A DNA stretch of 64,000 nucleotides from JBCBWG01 sp039186015. GTDB lineage: Bacteria > Pseudomonadota > Alphaproteobacteria > Rhizobiales > Hyphomicrobiaceae. Below the pieces are notes generated by a model. That model searched no databases. It was not told where the DNA came from and saw only the letters and a list, made by a program, of their open reading frames with translations. Shown piece after piece: positions 16,788-25,172 of this stretch (positions are counted from its first letter, which is position 1; each line of letters begins with the position of its first letter). The position numbers and the translations under genes are program-made. The DNA is taken from the NCBI GenBank assembly GCA_039186015.1, contig JBCDAH010000002.1, positions 1 to 64,000 of the forward strand, in the 5' to 3' direction.

Positions 16788-19700
16788 ATGGGTAGGAGCA
16801 TGCGCACTGACCTTCGAGAGTCGATCCGGCGCGCCGCGCTCGCCGACGAAGCGAAGATTGTCGCTGAGCTGACGGAGATGGCGGGGCTGACCGCTGCGGA
16901 ACGCACCGCTATCACCAAACGTGCCGCCGATCTGGTTCGCAGCGTTCGCGCCAGTAGCGAGCCCAAGATTATGGAGGCCATGCTCGCGGAGTACGGGCTA
17001 TCGACGCAAGAAGGTGTGGCTCTGATGTGCCTGGCCGAAGCACTCCTGCGAGTGCCGGATGCTGAGACGATCGACGATCTCATCCAAGACAAGATCGCGC
17101 CGCACGACTGGGGCTCTCACATCGGCGACTCCGGTTCCCTTCTGGTCAACGCCTCGACGTGGGCCTTGCTGTTGACCGGACGCGTCCTTGATGATGACGA
17201 GGATCACAGCGTTGTCGGGGCGCTGCGCAGCGTTGTGCGCCGTCTGGGCGAGCCCGTCATTCGGACGGCCGTCGGTCGGGCGATGAAAGAAATGGGCGCG
17301 CAGTTCGTGCTCGGACGTGACATCCACGAAGCGATGGCGCGCGGTGCAGCTGAAGTTGCACGCGGCTACACGTACTCTTACGACATGCTCGGGGAAGCCG
17401 CGAAGACCGAAGCCGATGCCGCCCGCTATCACGGCGCCTATGCCCAGGCGATAGCTGCAATTGCCCGACAAGCGAACGCCGACAACGTCAGAGACAACCC
17501 GGGGATCTCGGTCAAGCTCTCCGCCCTGCACCCGCGCTACGAGTTTGTGCAACGTGAACGGACACTGCCGGACATTACGGCGCGCGCACTGCAACTGGTT
17601 CAGGCGGCGCGCACGGCAGGCATGGGTTTGAACATCGATGCCGAAGAGGCCGACCGGCTGGATCTGTCCCTCGACGTCATCACCGCAATCCTGGCGAGTG
17701 ATGCGCTCGACGGATGGGACGGCTTCGGCGTCGTTGTCCAAGCCTACGGCCAGCGCGCACCATATGTTATCGATTGGCTGCACGCGGCCGCTGAACACCA
17801 TGATCGCAAAGTCATGGTCCGCCTGGTCAAGGGCGCCTATTGGGATACGGAAATCAAACGCGCCCAGGTGTTGGGACTGGACGGCTTTCCGGTCTTAACG
17901 CGCAAGACCCACACGGACATCAGCTTCATCGCCTGCGCCCGCAAGTTGTTGTCCATGCGCGATCGGCTTTATCCGCAGTTCGCAACACATAACGCACACA
18001 CGATTGCATCCGTTCTCGAGTTGGCCGGCAGCGACACGGACAGCTTTGAGTTCCAGCGGCTGCACGGCATGGGCGAAGCATTGCATGAGACGGTCCGACA
18101 GGAAATCGGCTGCCATACCCGCATTTATGCGCCCGTTGGCGCACATCGGGATCTTCTTGCCTATCTCGTCCGTCGCTTGTTGGAGAACGGTGCGAACTCG
18201 AGCTTCGTCAACCAGATCGTTGATGAGACCGTGTCAGCCGAAACAATCGCTAAGGACCCGTTTGCAACGGCAGACGGCTCGCCGCACCCGGCCGTTGTTC
18301 ACCCGTCCGCAATCTACGGTTCCGCCCGCCGGAACGCGCGCGGCTGGGATGTGAATGATCCCATCGATATCGCGCATATTGAAGAACGGCGTGCAGCGTT
18401 TGCCGCGCCATATCGCTGGTCGGCCGGCCGCAGCGACGGGATGGCGCGCGACATCTGCAATCCCGCCAATTCTTCCGATGTGGTTGGCATCGTATTCGAA
18501 GCGTCGGCGGACGAAGCCGGCCAAGCGGTTGAAGTGGCGCTTGCAGGGCAGCCAGGATGGGCTGCGACACCTGTCGCAGAGCGCGCAGCCATCCTCAATC
18601 GGGTCGCCGATCTGTACGAGATCCACGCTTACGAGTTTTTCGCCCTCGCGACCCGCGAGGCCGGCAAGGTGCTGCTCGATGGTATCGCGGAGGTTCGAGA
18701 GGCCGTCGACTTCCTCAGGTATTATGCGTACGAGGCGCTGCGGGTCGAGGCCAACACGGCGCCGCGCGGCGTCATAGTTTGCATTTCGCCATGGAATTTC
18801 CCGCTCGCGATATTCACCGGGCAGATTGCTGCTGCGCTTGTGACCGGCAACGCCGTGATTGCCAAACCGGCTGAGCAGACGCCAATGATCGCGGCGCGTG
18901 CAATCTCGCTGATGCACGATGCAGGCGTACCGGAAGACGCCCTGCAGTTGGTGGCCGGTGACGGCCCGTCCGTTGGCGCGCCGTTGACGGCGGATCCGCG
19001 GATCGCGGGCGTGTGCTTCACCGGCTCGACGGAAGTCGCCAAACTCATCGACCGGCAGCTCGCAACGACGGCGCCGGACGCGATGTTGATTGCCGAGACC
19101 GGTGGGCTCAATGCGATGATCGTCGATTCAACGGCACTGCCGGAACAGGCCGTGCGCGACATCATTGCCTCAGCATTCCAGAGTGCGGGACAGCGGTGTT
19201 CAGCGCTGCGCATGCTCTATGTGCAACGCGACGTCGAGGAGCGCCTCCTCGACATGCTGTTCGGCGCGATCGATGCGCTTGCGATCGACGATCCCTGGCA
19301 CCTGTGGACCGACATGGGACCGGTTATCGACCACGCCGCCCGCCACGACATCATGGCGTACTGCGATCGGATGGAAGCGCAAGGGCGCCTGCTGAAACAA
19401 GCTCAGGTCTCGCAAGACGACGGGCGATCGAACCTGTTCGTCCCTCCGACCGTTCTGCGCGTTGGCGGCATCTCCGAACTCGCACGTGAAGTGTTCGGTC
19501 CGGTCCTCCACGTTGCACGGTTCGATCCGTCGCAACTCGATCAGGTGATCGCGGACATCAATCGCAAGGGCTACGGTCTGACGTTCGGGCTGCATACGCG
19601 GATTGATCGACGTGTCCAGGACCTGGTCGACGACCTCAACGTCGGCAACCTCTACGTCAATCGCAATCAGATCGGAGCGATTGTGGGATCGCAACCGTTT

Positions 19701-20399
19701 GGCGGCGAGGGGCTGTCCGGAACAGGGCCGAAAGCCGGTGGTCCACATTACCTGTCCAGATTTCGCCGCGGACCGCTCCCGACAGCAGACGGCTGCCAAC
19801 CGGTTCGCACGCCAAACGTATCCGGCAATCAACTTCGCGATGAGATCGCGGCATTGAATGGAGCGGATTGGGCCGAGCGCCGCGGACGTGTCACAGCGCT
19901 GCGGGCCGCGCTCCGCGGCAAGGGGGCAACGGCGATGGCCGCGGCGGCCGCGCTGGATGCGGGCCCCGTTGATTTGCCCGGCCCGACCGGCGAGTCCAAT
20001 CGCTACGCGCTGGCGCCAAGGGGTGTGATCGTGTGCCTGGGGCCGACCGCCGACGCTGCGCTGGATCAGGCAATCCAAGCCCTACGGACTGGCAATTCCG
20101 TCATCGCTGTCATTCCGGATGCGAAGGCCGCGCTGGCGCCGCTGGTCAACGGCGCGTTCCCGCTCCGCGCAATTGACGGCCACGTCGCCCCCAGCGCGTT
20201 GGAGGCGCTGGATATTGCCGGTGTCGCGTACGTTGGCGGGCAACCGGAGTTGCGGCGAGCACTGGCAGAGCGGTGCGGACCGATCATTCCGCTGATCTCA
20301 GAGCGGTTTGATCCGGCAGCCTATGCGCACGAACGCGCCGTCTGTATCGATACGACCGCGGCCGGCGGCAACGCGACGTTGCTCGGCGAGGCGGATTGA
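16788..20399 (+). CDS. putA: Bifunctional proline dehydrogenase / L-glutamate gamma-semialdehyde dehydrogenase (type B PutA)
   Basis: This 1203-aa enzyme oxidises proline to glutamate in two steps and passes the intermediate between its sites. The flavin-dependent PRODH barrel is marked by NPGISVKLSALHPRYE, VRLVKGAYWDTEIKRAQ and FEFQRLHGMGE. The ALDH part has ISPWNFPLAIFTGQ, VIAKPAEQTP, FTGSTEVA, the general-base Glu in IAETGGLNAMI and the nucleophile Cys804 in SAGQRCSALR. The extra C-terminal ALDH-superfamily-like domain (after about residue 1000) makes it type B. There is no N-terminal ribbon-helix-helix domain, so it should not self-repress. Two ATGs are possible (16788 and 16800). Confidence 0.95.
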   Translation: MGRSMRTDLRESIRRAALADEAKIVAELTEMAGLTAAERTAITKRAADLVRSVRASSEPKIMEAMLAEYGLSTQEGVALMCLAEALLRVPDAETIDDLIQDKIAPHDWGSHIGDSGSLLVNASTWALLLTGRVLDDDEDHSVVGALRSVVRRLGEPVIRTAVGRAMKEMGAQFVLGRDIHEAMARGAAEVARGYTYSYDMLGEAAKTEADAARYHGAYAQAIAAIARQANADNVRDNPGISVKLSALHPRYEFVQRERTLPDITARALQLVQAARTAGMGLNIDAEEADRLDLSLDVITAILASDALDGWDGFGVVVQAYGQRAPYVIDWLHAAAEHHDRKVMVRLVKGAYWDTEIKRAQVLGLDGFPVLTRKTHTDISFIACARKLLSMRDRLYPQFATHNAHTIASVLELAGSDTDSFEFQRLHGMGEALHETVRQEIGCHTRIYAPVGAHRDLLAYLVRRLLENGANSSFVNQIVDETVSAETIAKDPFATADGSPHPAVVHPSAIYGSARRNARGWDVNDPIDIAHIEERRAAFAAPYRWSAGRSDGMARDICNPANSSDVVGIVFEASADEAGQAVEVALAGQPGWAATPVAERAAILNRVADLYEIHAYEFFALATREAGKVLLDGIAEVREAVDFLRYYAYEALRVEANTAPRGVIVCISPWNFPLAIFTGQIAAALVTGNAVIAKPAEQTPMIAARAISLMHDAGVPEDALQLVAGDGPSVGAPLTADPRIAGVCFTGSTEVAKLIDRQLATTAPDAMLIAETGGLNAMIVDSTALPEQAVRDIIASAFQSAGQRCSALRMLYVQRDVEERLLDMLFGAIDALAIDDPWHLWTDMGPVIDHAARHDIMAYCDRMEAQGRLLKQAQVSQDDGRSNLFVPPTVLRVGGISELAREVFGPVLHVARFDPSQLDQVIADINRKGYGLTFGLHTRIDRRVQDLVDDLNVGNLYVNRNQIGAIVGSQPFGGEGLSGTGPKAGGPHYLSRFRRGPLPTADGCQPVRTPNVSGNQLRDEIAALNGADWAERRGRVTALRAALRGKGATAMAAAAALDAGPVDLPGPTGESNRYALAPRGVIVCLGPTADAALDQAIQALRTGNSVIAVIPDAKAALAPLVNGAFPLRAIDGHVAPSALEALDIAGVAYVGGQPELRRALAERCGPIIPLISERFDPAAYAHERAVCIDTTAAGGNATLLGEAD

Positions 20400-20421
20400 T
20401 TGCGGCATCGGTGCGATATGC

Positions 20422-20459
20422 GATATGCAAAGGGGGGAGCGACGGCGTGATATGCAAAG
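20422..20459. repeat. 11-bp direct repeat spaced by 27 bp
   Basis: GATATGCAAAG occurs at 20422-20432 and 20449-20459, and a partial copy (GATATGC) lies at 20415-20421. It is in the 288-bp spacer between putA and the MBL-fold gene. The spacer also contains GGGCGG...CCGCCC and GCGCAT...ATGCGC inverted repeats without T-tracts. I see no gene in the spacer. Confidence 0.7.
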
Positions 20460-20687
20460 ACAGGCATGGGCGGACCGGAAATGACCGCCCGATACATATG
20501 ACCATCAACATGATCATGCGCATGAATTGGTGATGCGCCTCGCTCAGGCTTGAAATGACCTGGACAAACCCTGATCTGCGTGCTGTTGCATGCGTCGGCT
20601 GCAGCCAAGCTGCGACGCGAAGGCAGCTTTGTGACTCGACGTTTGATCTGTCCAGCCGCTTGGTTCCAACTTCAGATGAGATTTGTG

Positions 20688-21593
20688 ATGGGTGCGCTTT
20701 CATTTCGCACGGAAATGGCGTTTGACTACGGTGAGCCAAGCGAACTGCAGCCCAATGTGCTCCGGCTTGTCGCTAACAACCCGAGCCCATTCACCTTCAA
20801 AGGCACGAACACGTACATTGTCGGCACGTCGACGCTGGCGATCATCGACCCCGGCCCGGACGACCCGGGCCACCTGTCCGCCATTCTGTCGACTGTGGCA
20901 GGGCGCGACGTTTCACATATCCTCGTGACGCACACGCATCGCGATCACATCGACGGCCTTGATGCGTTGGTTGAGGCAACGGGCGCGAAGGTCTGCGGAT
21001 ATGGGCGCAAAGGCGTTCCGATGGACGAAATTCTGTTGTCGCCCAGCGGGCGCAGCTTTATCGACGTGGACTTTGACCCGGACATCAAATTGCGGACCGG
21101 CGATCAACTGGCAGGTGACGGTTGGGCGATTGAGGCGTTACACACCCCTGGGCATGCGCTCGATCATCTGTGTTTCGCTCTGGAGGGAACCGGCGCTGTG
21201 TTCTCAGGTGATCACGTGATGGCCTGGAACACCACGGTTGTCGCGCCGCCCGAAGGGCATATGGGTGATTATATCGCATCCTTGGAACTGCTGCTCGCGC
21301 GACAGGACGCGGTGTTCTTTCCAGGCCATGGTGGTCGCATCGCGGATCCGCGACGCACGTGCCGAGCCTACCTGATCCATCGCAAAATGCGCGAGCAGGC
21401 CATTCTGGACGCGATACGTGCCAATGTTGGAACAATCGATGCCATTGTGGCTCAGATCTATGAGCACCTCGATCCGAAATTGATGAATGCGGCCAAGCTC
21501 TCCGTGCAGGCACACGTGGAGCACTTGATCGAGCGCGAGCTTGTTTCGGCGCCGCAAGAGATTGATTTCACAACCGAGTTGCGCGCCAGCTGA
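20688..21593 (+). CDS. MBL-fold metallo-hydrolase (LACTB2/glyoxalase II-like)
   Basis: This 301-aa cytoplasmic protein has the complete metal-binding set. ILVTHTHRDHIDG carries the HxHxDH motif. HTPGHALDHLCF provides the next His, FSGDHVM the bridging Asp and FFPGHGG the last His. The N-terminal segment NNPSPFTFKGTNTYIVG and the C-terminal winged-helix-like part (DAIVAQIYEHLDPKLMNAAKLS) are typical of the LACTB2-like family, which includes endoribonucleases and thioesterases. I place the start at ATG 20688 (MGALSFRTEMAFDYGEP). ATG 20715 is also possible. The actual substrate is unknown. Confidence 0.82.
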   Translation: MGALSFRTEMAFDYGEPSELQPNVLRLVANNPSPFTFKGTNTYIVGTSTLAIIDPGPDDPGHLSAILSTVAGRDVSHILVTHTHRDHIDGLDALVEATGAKVCGYGRKGVPMDEILLSPSGRSFIDVDFDPDIKLRTGDQLAGDGWAIEALHTPGHALDHLCFALEGTGAVFSGDHVMAWNTTVVAPPEGHMGDYIASLELLLARQDAVFFPGHGGRIADPRRTCRAYLIHRKMREQAILDAIRANVGTIDAIVAQIYEHLDPKLMNAAKLSVQAHVEHLIERELVSAPQEIDFTTELRAS

Positions 21594-21642
21594 CAGGTCG
21601 CTAACTGGCCTAACCGCGTTTTCAAACCGTCACGGGAACGTG

Positions 21643-22467
21643 TTAACGCGCCTGCCGCGCGTTCGGCACGGTCAAGCGCAGCCGTTCGACCAGCTCGTTC
21701 AAAATCTGACGCACGCGCGCCGCGTTCCGCCCGAAGTCGTGCTCGCCCCAGCGCGAAGCCGAACGAATGTCGATCCGTGCGCCACGGCGCAAACGGACAA
21801 CGCGAATTGCGACATCGTCCCGGAATCCCAGAATCAGCGTGCGATCCACGGCTTCAAGCTGCCCCGGCCGCCCTTGTTCCGGTGGTTGCTCAGCAACGAT
21901 TTCCATTTGCAACTTGCGCAGAGCTTGGCCGGCAAGTTCGAACGCCTCAGCCGGCGCGCGATCAATCACGAGCGGCTGAATGTCGGGATAACGTTGGCCC
22001 TGCAATGCCGCTGCATCCGCACCGGGATATTCGACCGAGCGCGCGCCCATGGGCCGCTTCTCCTTTGCGGTCAGGAAGTCCGGTGGCGCATCGATATCCG
22101 TTGTGATGTCATTCAGTGGTTCTGTGCCCAGGGCCGTCGGCGCGTAGGCAGCCGGCCAGGCCAGGATTGCGCCCGAGATTGCGAGCGCGACCAATCCGCC
22201 GGTCAGTCCGTCGCGCGCTGTCCGCCAAACGATAACAAACGCGATCAGCGCCAACACGGACGACAGGGCTGCGAGCGCGAACGCGAGCAGGAACATATTC
22301 AGTGCGGCAGGTGTCATAAGCCCGGCGAACCGGTGCAGCAAACCTGCCGAAATCAACAACGCGGCCGCAAAGATCGCGATGCGGGCCGCCCATGTACTGG
22401 CGGCCACCGGCCTGAGCTCGAATGCGTCCCGCCCTCGTGAGACGTGCCGTTGGTTCGCCGCAGTCAT
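21643..22467 (-). CDS. DUF1499 membrane protein
   Basis: From ATG 22467 (MTAANQRHVSRG) the 274-aa protein has three hydrophobic segments (AARIAIFAAALLISAG, MFLLAFALAALSSVLALIAF and GGLVALAISGAILAW). A soluble DUF1499 domain follows, opening with LNDITTDIDAPPDFL and ending with RSASRWGEHDFGRNAARVRQ. These are the typical entry and exit motifs of the family, whose function is not established. It is convergent with the MBL gene and divergent from the EEP-like gene. Confidence 0.75.
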   Translation of the reverse strand: MTAANQRHVSRGRDAFELRPVAASTWAARIAIFAAALLISAGLLHRFAGLMTPAALNMFLLAFALAALSSVLALIAFVIVWRTARDGLTGGLVALAISGAILAWPAAYAPTALGTEPLNDITTDIDAPPDFLTAKEKRPMGARSVEYPGADAAALQGQRYPDIQPLVIDRAPAEAFELAGQALRKLQMEIVAEQPPEQGRPGQLEAVDRTLILGFRDDVAIRVVRLRRGARIDIRSASRWGEHDFGRNAARVRQILNELVERLRLTVPNARQAR

Positions 22468-22673
22468 GCTCACGTTCACGCCCCTCCGGCTCACATCATC
22501 TGATGTGTCATCTTAATCGTCGCGTTTCCCAAAAGCGGCCCAGAGCGCGACGGCAACTGATAAGACTGTTAGCAACGTGGTATCCGAACAGCCTTTGTCA
22601 CGGCAAGATGCGAGTCGCGTGTGCTGAAATTGCGGTGGCAAGCGTCGAAAAACGACCGAACCCGGAGGATAGC

Positions 22674-23777
22674 TTGGACCGTCTCGCTCCACGACACATC
22701 CTCGGCCGTTTCATAACGGTGGTCCTTGCACTGTCGGCGCTCACGACGCCAGGGCGAACACAAACGGCGGAACCGCCTGAACGTGCGCCTGCGCCGATCG
22801 TCGAGGACTATGATCCGGCGCTTGCACCCGTCAGTCCGCGGATCGGAACCATCGCTCGGAAACTCCGGCTCGCCGTCTGGACCGCAGATCCCGAAGCAGC
22901 GCCGCCGCCCAAAACAGTCGAAACGCGCTGGAGAACAAGCTTCGGTGCCGAGCGGCGGAGCCAGCGGCAATTCACGTTTGCGCGGACAGGCCTGCAGGCC
23001 GATGTGATTGCGATCCGCGGGCTGACGCAACTGCAGCATCTACGTCAGTTGTTTCATGCGCGCGATTACTTCGTGATTCCGTCGCGCCAAATGCGTGCGG
23101 CAGCGCTGCACGCGCGGTCCGGTTTGGCGGCGCCTGCTGCGGGCACGGTGGCCCTGGCGGTTCGGCGGCGCGGCGGCTTTCGTGTATCGCGGACTGTCAA
23201 CGTCACGCTGCACCCGCCAGCCAATCGCGGAAGCGGGACCGCATCCACGCGCCAAGGCCGGGCCGTTGGCCAGGGCACGTCCGACGCCATCGGCGTACGC
23301 ATAACCGGAGGCGGCCGCGTCTTCTGGCTGCTGATTGCCGACCTGTCCGCCGATTGCAAAGATCAAACGCTGTGTTGGTCTCGAGAGCGCCGGCTTGCCG
23401 TCCTGCGGTCCTGGATCGCGAAGATCCGCAGATATGGTCATGATGTCGTGACCGTCGTCGCCGGAGCACGTTTCGACACGACGACGGACCCGGACGCCAA
23501 GACCTTCTCTCGCCGTTTCCGCGGGACACCGTCGGACGATCTCGCGTGCCGTCCGACAGACTTGGTGATCACGCGCTGGCCCGGCCGGGCGCTTGCGCCG
23601 GGCTGGCACGACGGAGCCCTGTGGGCCAAAGCCGGGCAAAGCGCATTGTGTACATTGATCGTTCAGGCTGATCTCAACCCGCCATCACGACGACAACCAA
23701 AACCACGCGCCAGACCGAGGTCCACGTCTCAGCCAGGCACGTGGCGTTCCAATGTCGTGCGCGATCGCACCGACTAG
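22674..23777 (+). CDS. Exported protein with a degenerate endonuclease/exonuclease/phosphatase-like fold
   Basis: I choose TTG 22674 because GGAGG lies five bases upstream and the product then starts with a signal peptide (LGRFITVVLALSALTTPGRTQ). The frame is open further upstream. The mature domain follows an EEP layout: KLRLAVWTADPE where EEP proteins have a strand and Asn, then ADVIAIRGLTQLQHLRQLF where they have DVxxLQE. FWLLIADLSADC and a late strand, VVTVVAGARFDTTTD, stand where GDFN is expected. The catalytic Glu, Asn and Asp positions are not conserved, so an inactive or altered EEP fold is inferred. The product is 367 aa and has an Arg/Pro-rich tail. Confidence 0.5.
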   Translation: MDRLAPRHILGRFITVVLALSALTTPGRTQTAEPPERAPAPIVEDYDPALAPVSPRIGTIARKLRLAVWTADPEAAPPPKTVETRWRTSFGAERRSQRQFTFARTGLQADVIAIRGLTQLQHLRQLFHARDYFVIPSRQMRAAALHARSGLAAPAAGTVALAVRRRGGFRVSRTVNVTLHPPANRGSGTASTRQGRAVGQGTSDAIGVRITGGGRVFWLLIADLSADCKDQTLCWSRERRLAVLRSWIAKIRRYGHDVVTVVAGARFDTTTDPDAKTFSRRFRGTPSDDLACRPTDLVITRWPGRALAPGWHDGALWAKAGQSALCTLIVQADLNPPSRRQPKPRARPRSTSQPGTWRSNVVRDRTD

Positions 23778-23807
23778 ATCATTTCCGCCTACGGCGAAAA
23801 TGCTCTA
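23775..23807. terminator. Bidirectional hairpin between convergent genes
   Basis: The inverted repeat TAGA-CATTT-CGCC / GGCG-AAATG-TCTA has 13 pairs, two mismatches and a TAC loop. It overlaps the stop codon of the EEP-like gene and reaches the end of the lysis gene on the other strand. AT-rich flanks on both sides suit bidirectional termination. The AGAGCATTTTC half resembles a dispersed intergenic repeat common in Alphaproteobacteria (recalled, not checked). Confidence 0.6.
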
Positions 23808-25121
23808 AACGCGGACTTGCATAGGCAGTCGCGTCAGTCGGGCCGTTGCGCGGGTCCGGCCGAAGATGGTCAGCGCAATGCCGGCAAGGCCGCCGATCGC
23901 TTGAAGCAGCGCCGTGGCATGCGTACCGATCTGCGCAATCATTTCGGTTGTGATCTCCAATCCAAACAATGGCGCCGCGACCGGCAGAACGGTCGACAGG
24001 AACGTCAGCAAGACGCCGCGAATTGTCAGCGACTCCCCCCACCACTTTTCCTCGACCGGCGGGTTGGTCTGCTCAGGTTCTGGTGTACTCACGTTTTGGC
24101 CTCCTGACTTTGCTGGTGAAGTTTGGGATTTGCGATGTGCCGCAAGCGCGGCGTTGCGCGTGGCATTGACGCGGTTCAGCCACCCGCGGCCGAACCGCCA
24201 AAAGTGGTGCAGCTCGCGGTAGCGGTCTGCGCGCAACTCGGCATAGCGCGCGATCAGTTCTGCAGGGTCAGCCGCACGTGCGGCACCGAGCGTGATCGGG
24301 CCAATCTCACCGTCTACCGTGACGTTCAGGGCCGTTTGCAGAATGCGAGCTGCGCCGGTGTGGCCGTGGTTCACGGAGGCATCGAAATGCATCAGATGAA
24401 CACCGCGCGGCATGTCCGCGGCGCGCGAAAGGCGCCAGTAGCGCGTGCGGTAGATCTGGGCGACCGTGTCGTCCGTGATGGCTTTGAGATCGGCAATCAA
24501 GGCCGCACGATTGCCGTCGCGCACTTCGGTCCCGCGATGGCGCGCATAGGTCGCCAGCGTGATGCCCTTGTTTGTCGGCCCACCGGGATCGTGCGGATCG
24601 TGCGTATAGCCGCCCTCCATCCGCAGGACATGTGCCAACGCCGCATCGAACGCGTCGTCGGTTGCGGTTACGCCCGACTGCACGTCACCGTCCGCCGAGG
24701 CGACACCGGACATGCGCAGGCCGAGAAGGCGCGAGCGCGGAAACCGGGCCACCGTGACGGCATTGCTTTGATTGCCGCCCAGAAGCCAGATGTGATCGCG
24801 GGTTTCGCCCACTACAAAGCCGACATGGCCCGCCCGCGGGTTCGTGCCGCGTGAGAGCACCGCGACAGCACCCCAGTGCGCGGTATCAACGGCGACGCCC
24901 CAGTCCATGTACGATCGCGCGCGCAGCGAGCCTGTTGCAGCCGTCCCGGATCGCGCCAGGCATGCTCCGACAAACGCGGCGCACCATGGCACTTCGTCGT
25001 CACGAACACTGGCGTGACCTGCATCGCGATAGAACGCAACAATCACGGGATTGTCGGCGTCACCTGCCGCTTCGTGCACGCCGAAGTGACGCCAGGCATG
25101 GTGCATCCATGCTGGTTGCAT
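23805..25121 (-). CDS. Composite GTA lysis protein: TIGR02594 hydrolase + GH108 muramidase + holin-like C-terminus
   Basis: The 438-aa protein has four parts. Residues 1-145 are a TIGR02594/CHAP-like domain with VPWCAAFVGACLARSG (Cys47) and AGHVGFVVG (His99). Residues 160-250 are a GH108 muramidase, with the catalytic Glu169 in LRMEGGYTHDPHDPGGPTNK. Residues 255-325 are a PG_binding_3-like region (LNVTVDGEIGPITLGA). After a linker, residues 367-420 form two hydrophobic helices (GVLLTFLSTVLPVAAPLFG and LLQAIGGLAGIALTIFG) with a basic tail. AGGAGAA precedes ATG 25121. It follows g15 by 51 bp and is the last gene of the GTA operon. It probably releases particles by peptidoglycan cleavage. Whether the tail acts as a holin or only as an anchor is unknown. 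Confidence 0.78.
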   Translation of the reverse strand: MQPAWMHHAWRHFGVHEAAGDADNPVIVAFYRDAGHASVRDDEVPWCAAFVGACLARSGTAATGSLRARSYMDWGVAVDTAHWGAVAVLSRGTNPRAGHVGFVVGETRDHIWLLGGNQSNAVTVARFPRSRLLGLRMSGVASADGDVQSGVTATDDAFDAALAHVLRMEGGYTHDPHDPGGPTNKGITLATYARHRGTEVRDGNRAALIADLKAITDDTVAQIYRTRYWRLSRAADMPRGVHLMHFDASVNHGHTGAARILQTALNVTVDGEIGPITLGAARAADPAELIARYAELRADRYRELHHFWRFGRGWLNRVNATRNAALAAHRKSQTSPAKSGGQNVSTPEPEQTNPPVEEKWWGESLTIRGVLLTFLSTVLPVAAPLFGLEITTEMIAQIGTHATALLQAIGGLAGIALTIFGRTRATARLTRLPMQVRV

Positions 25122-25172
25122 AGCAGTTCTCCTGAGTTGACGATGTTCGGCAGGCCGGTGGTCGATCGACGG

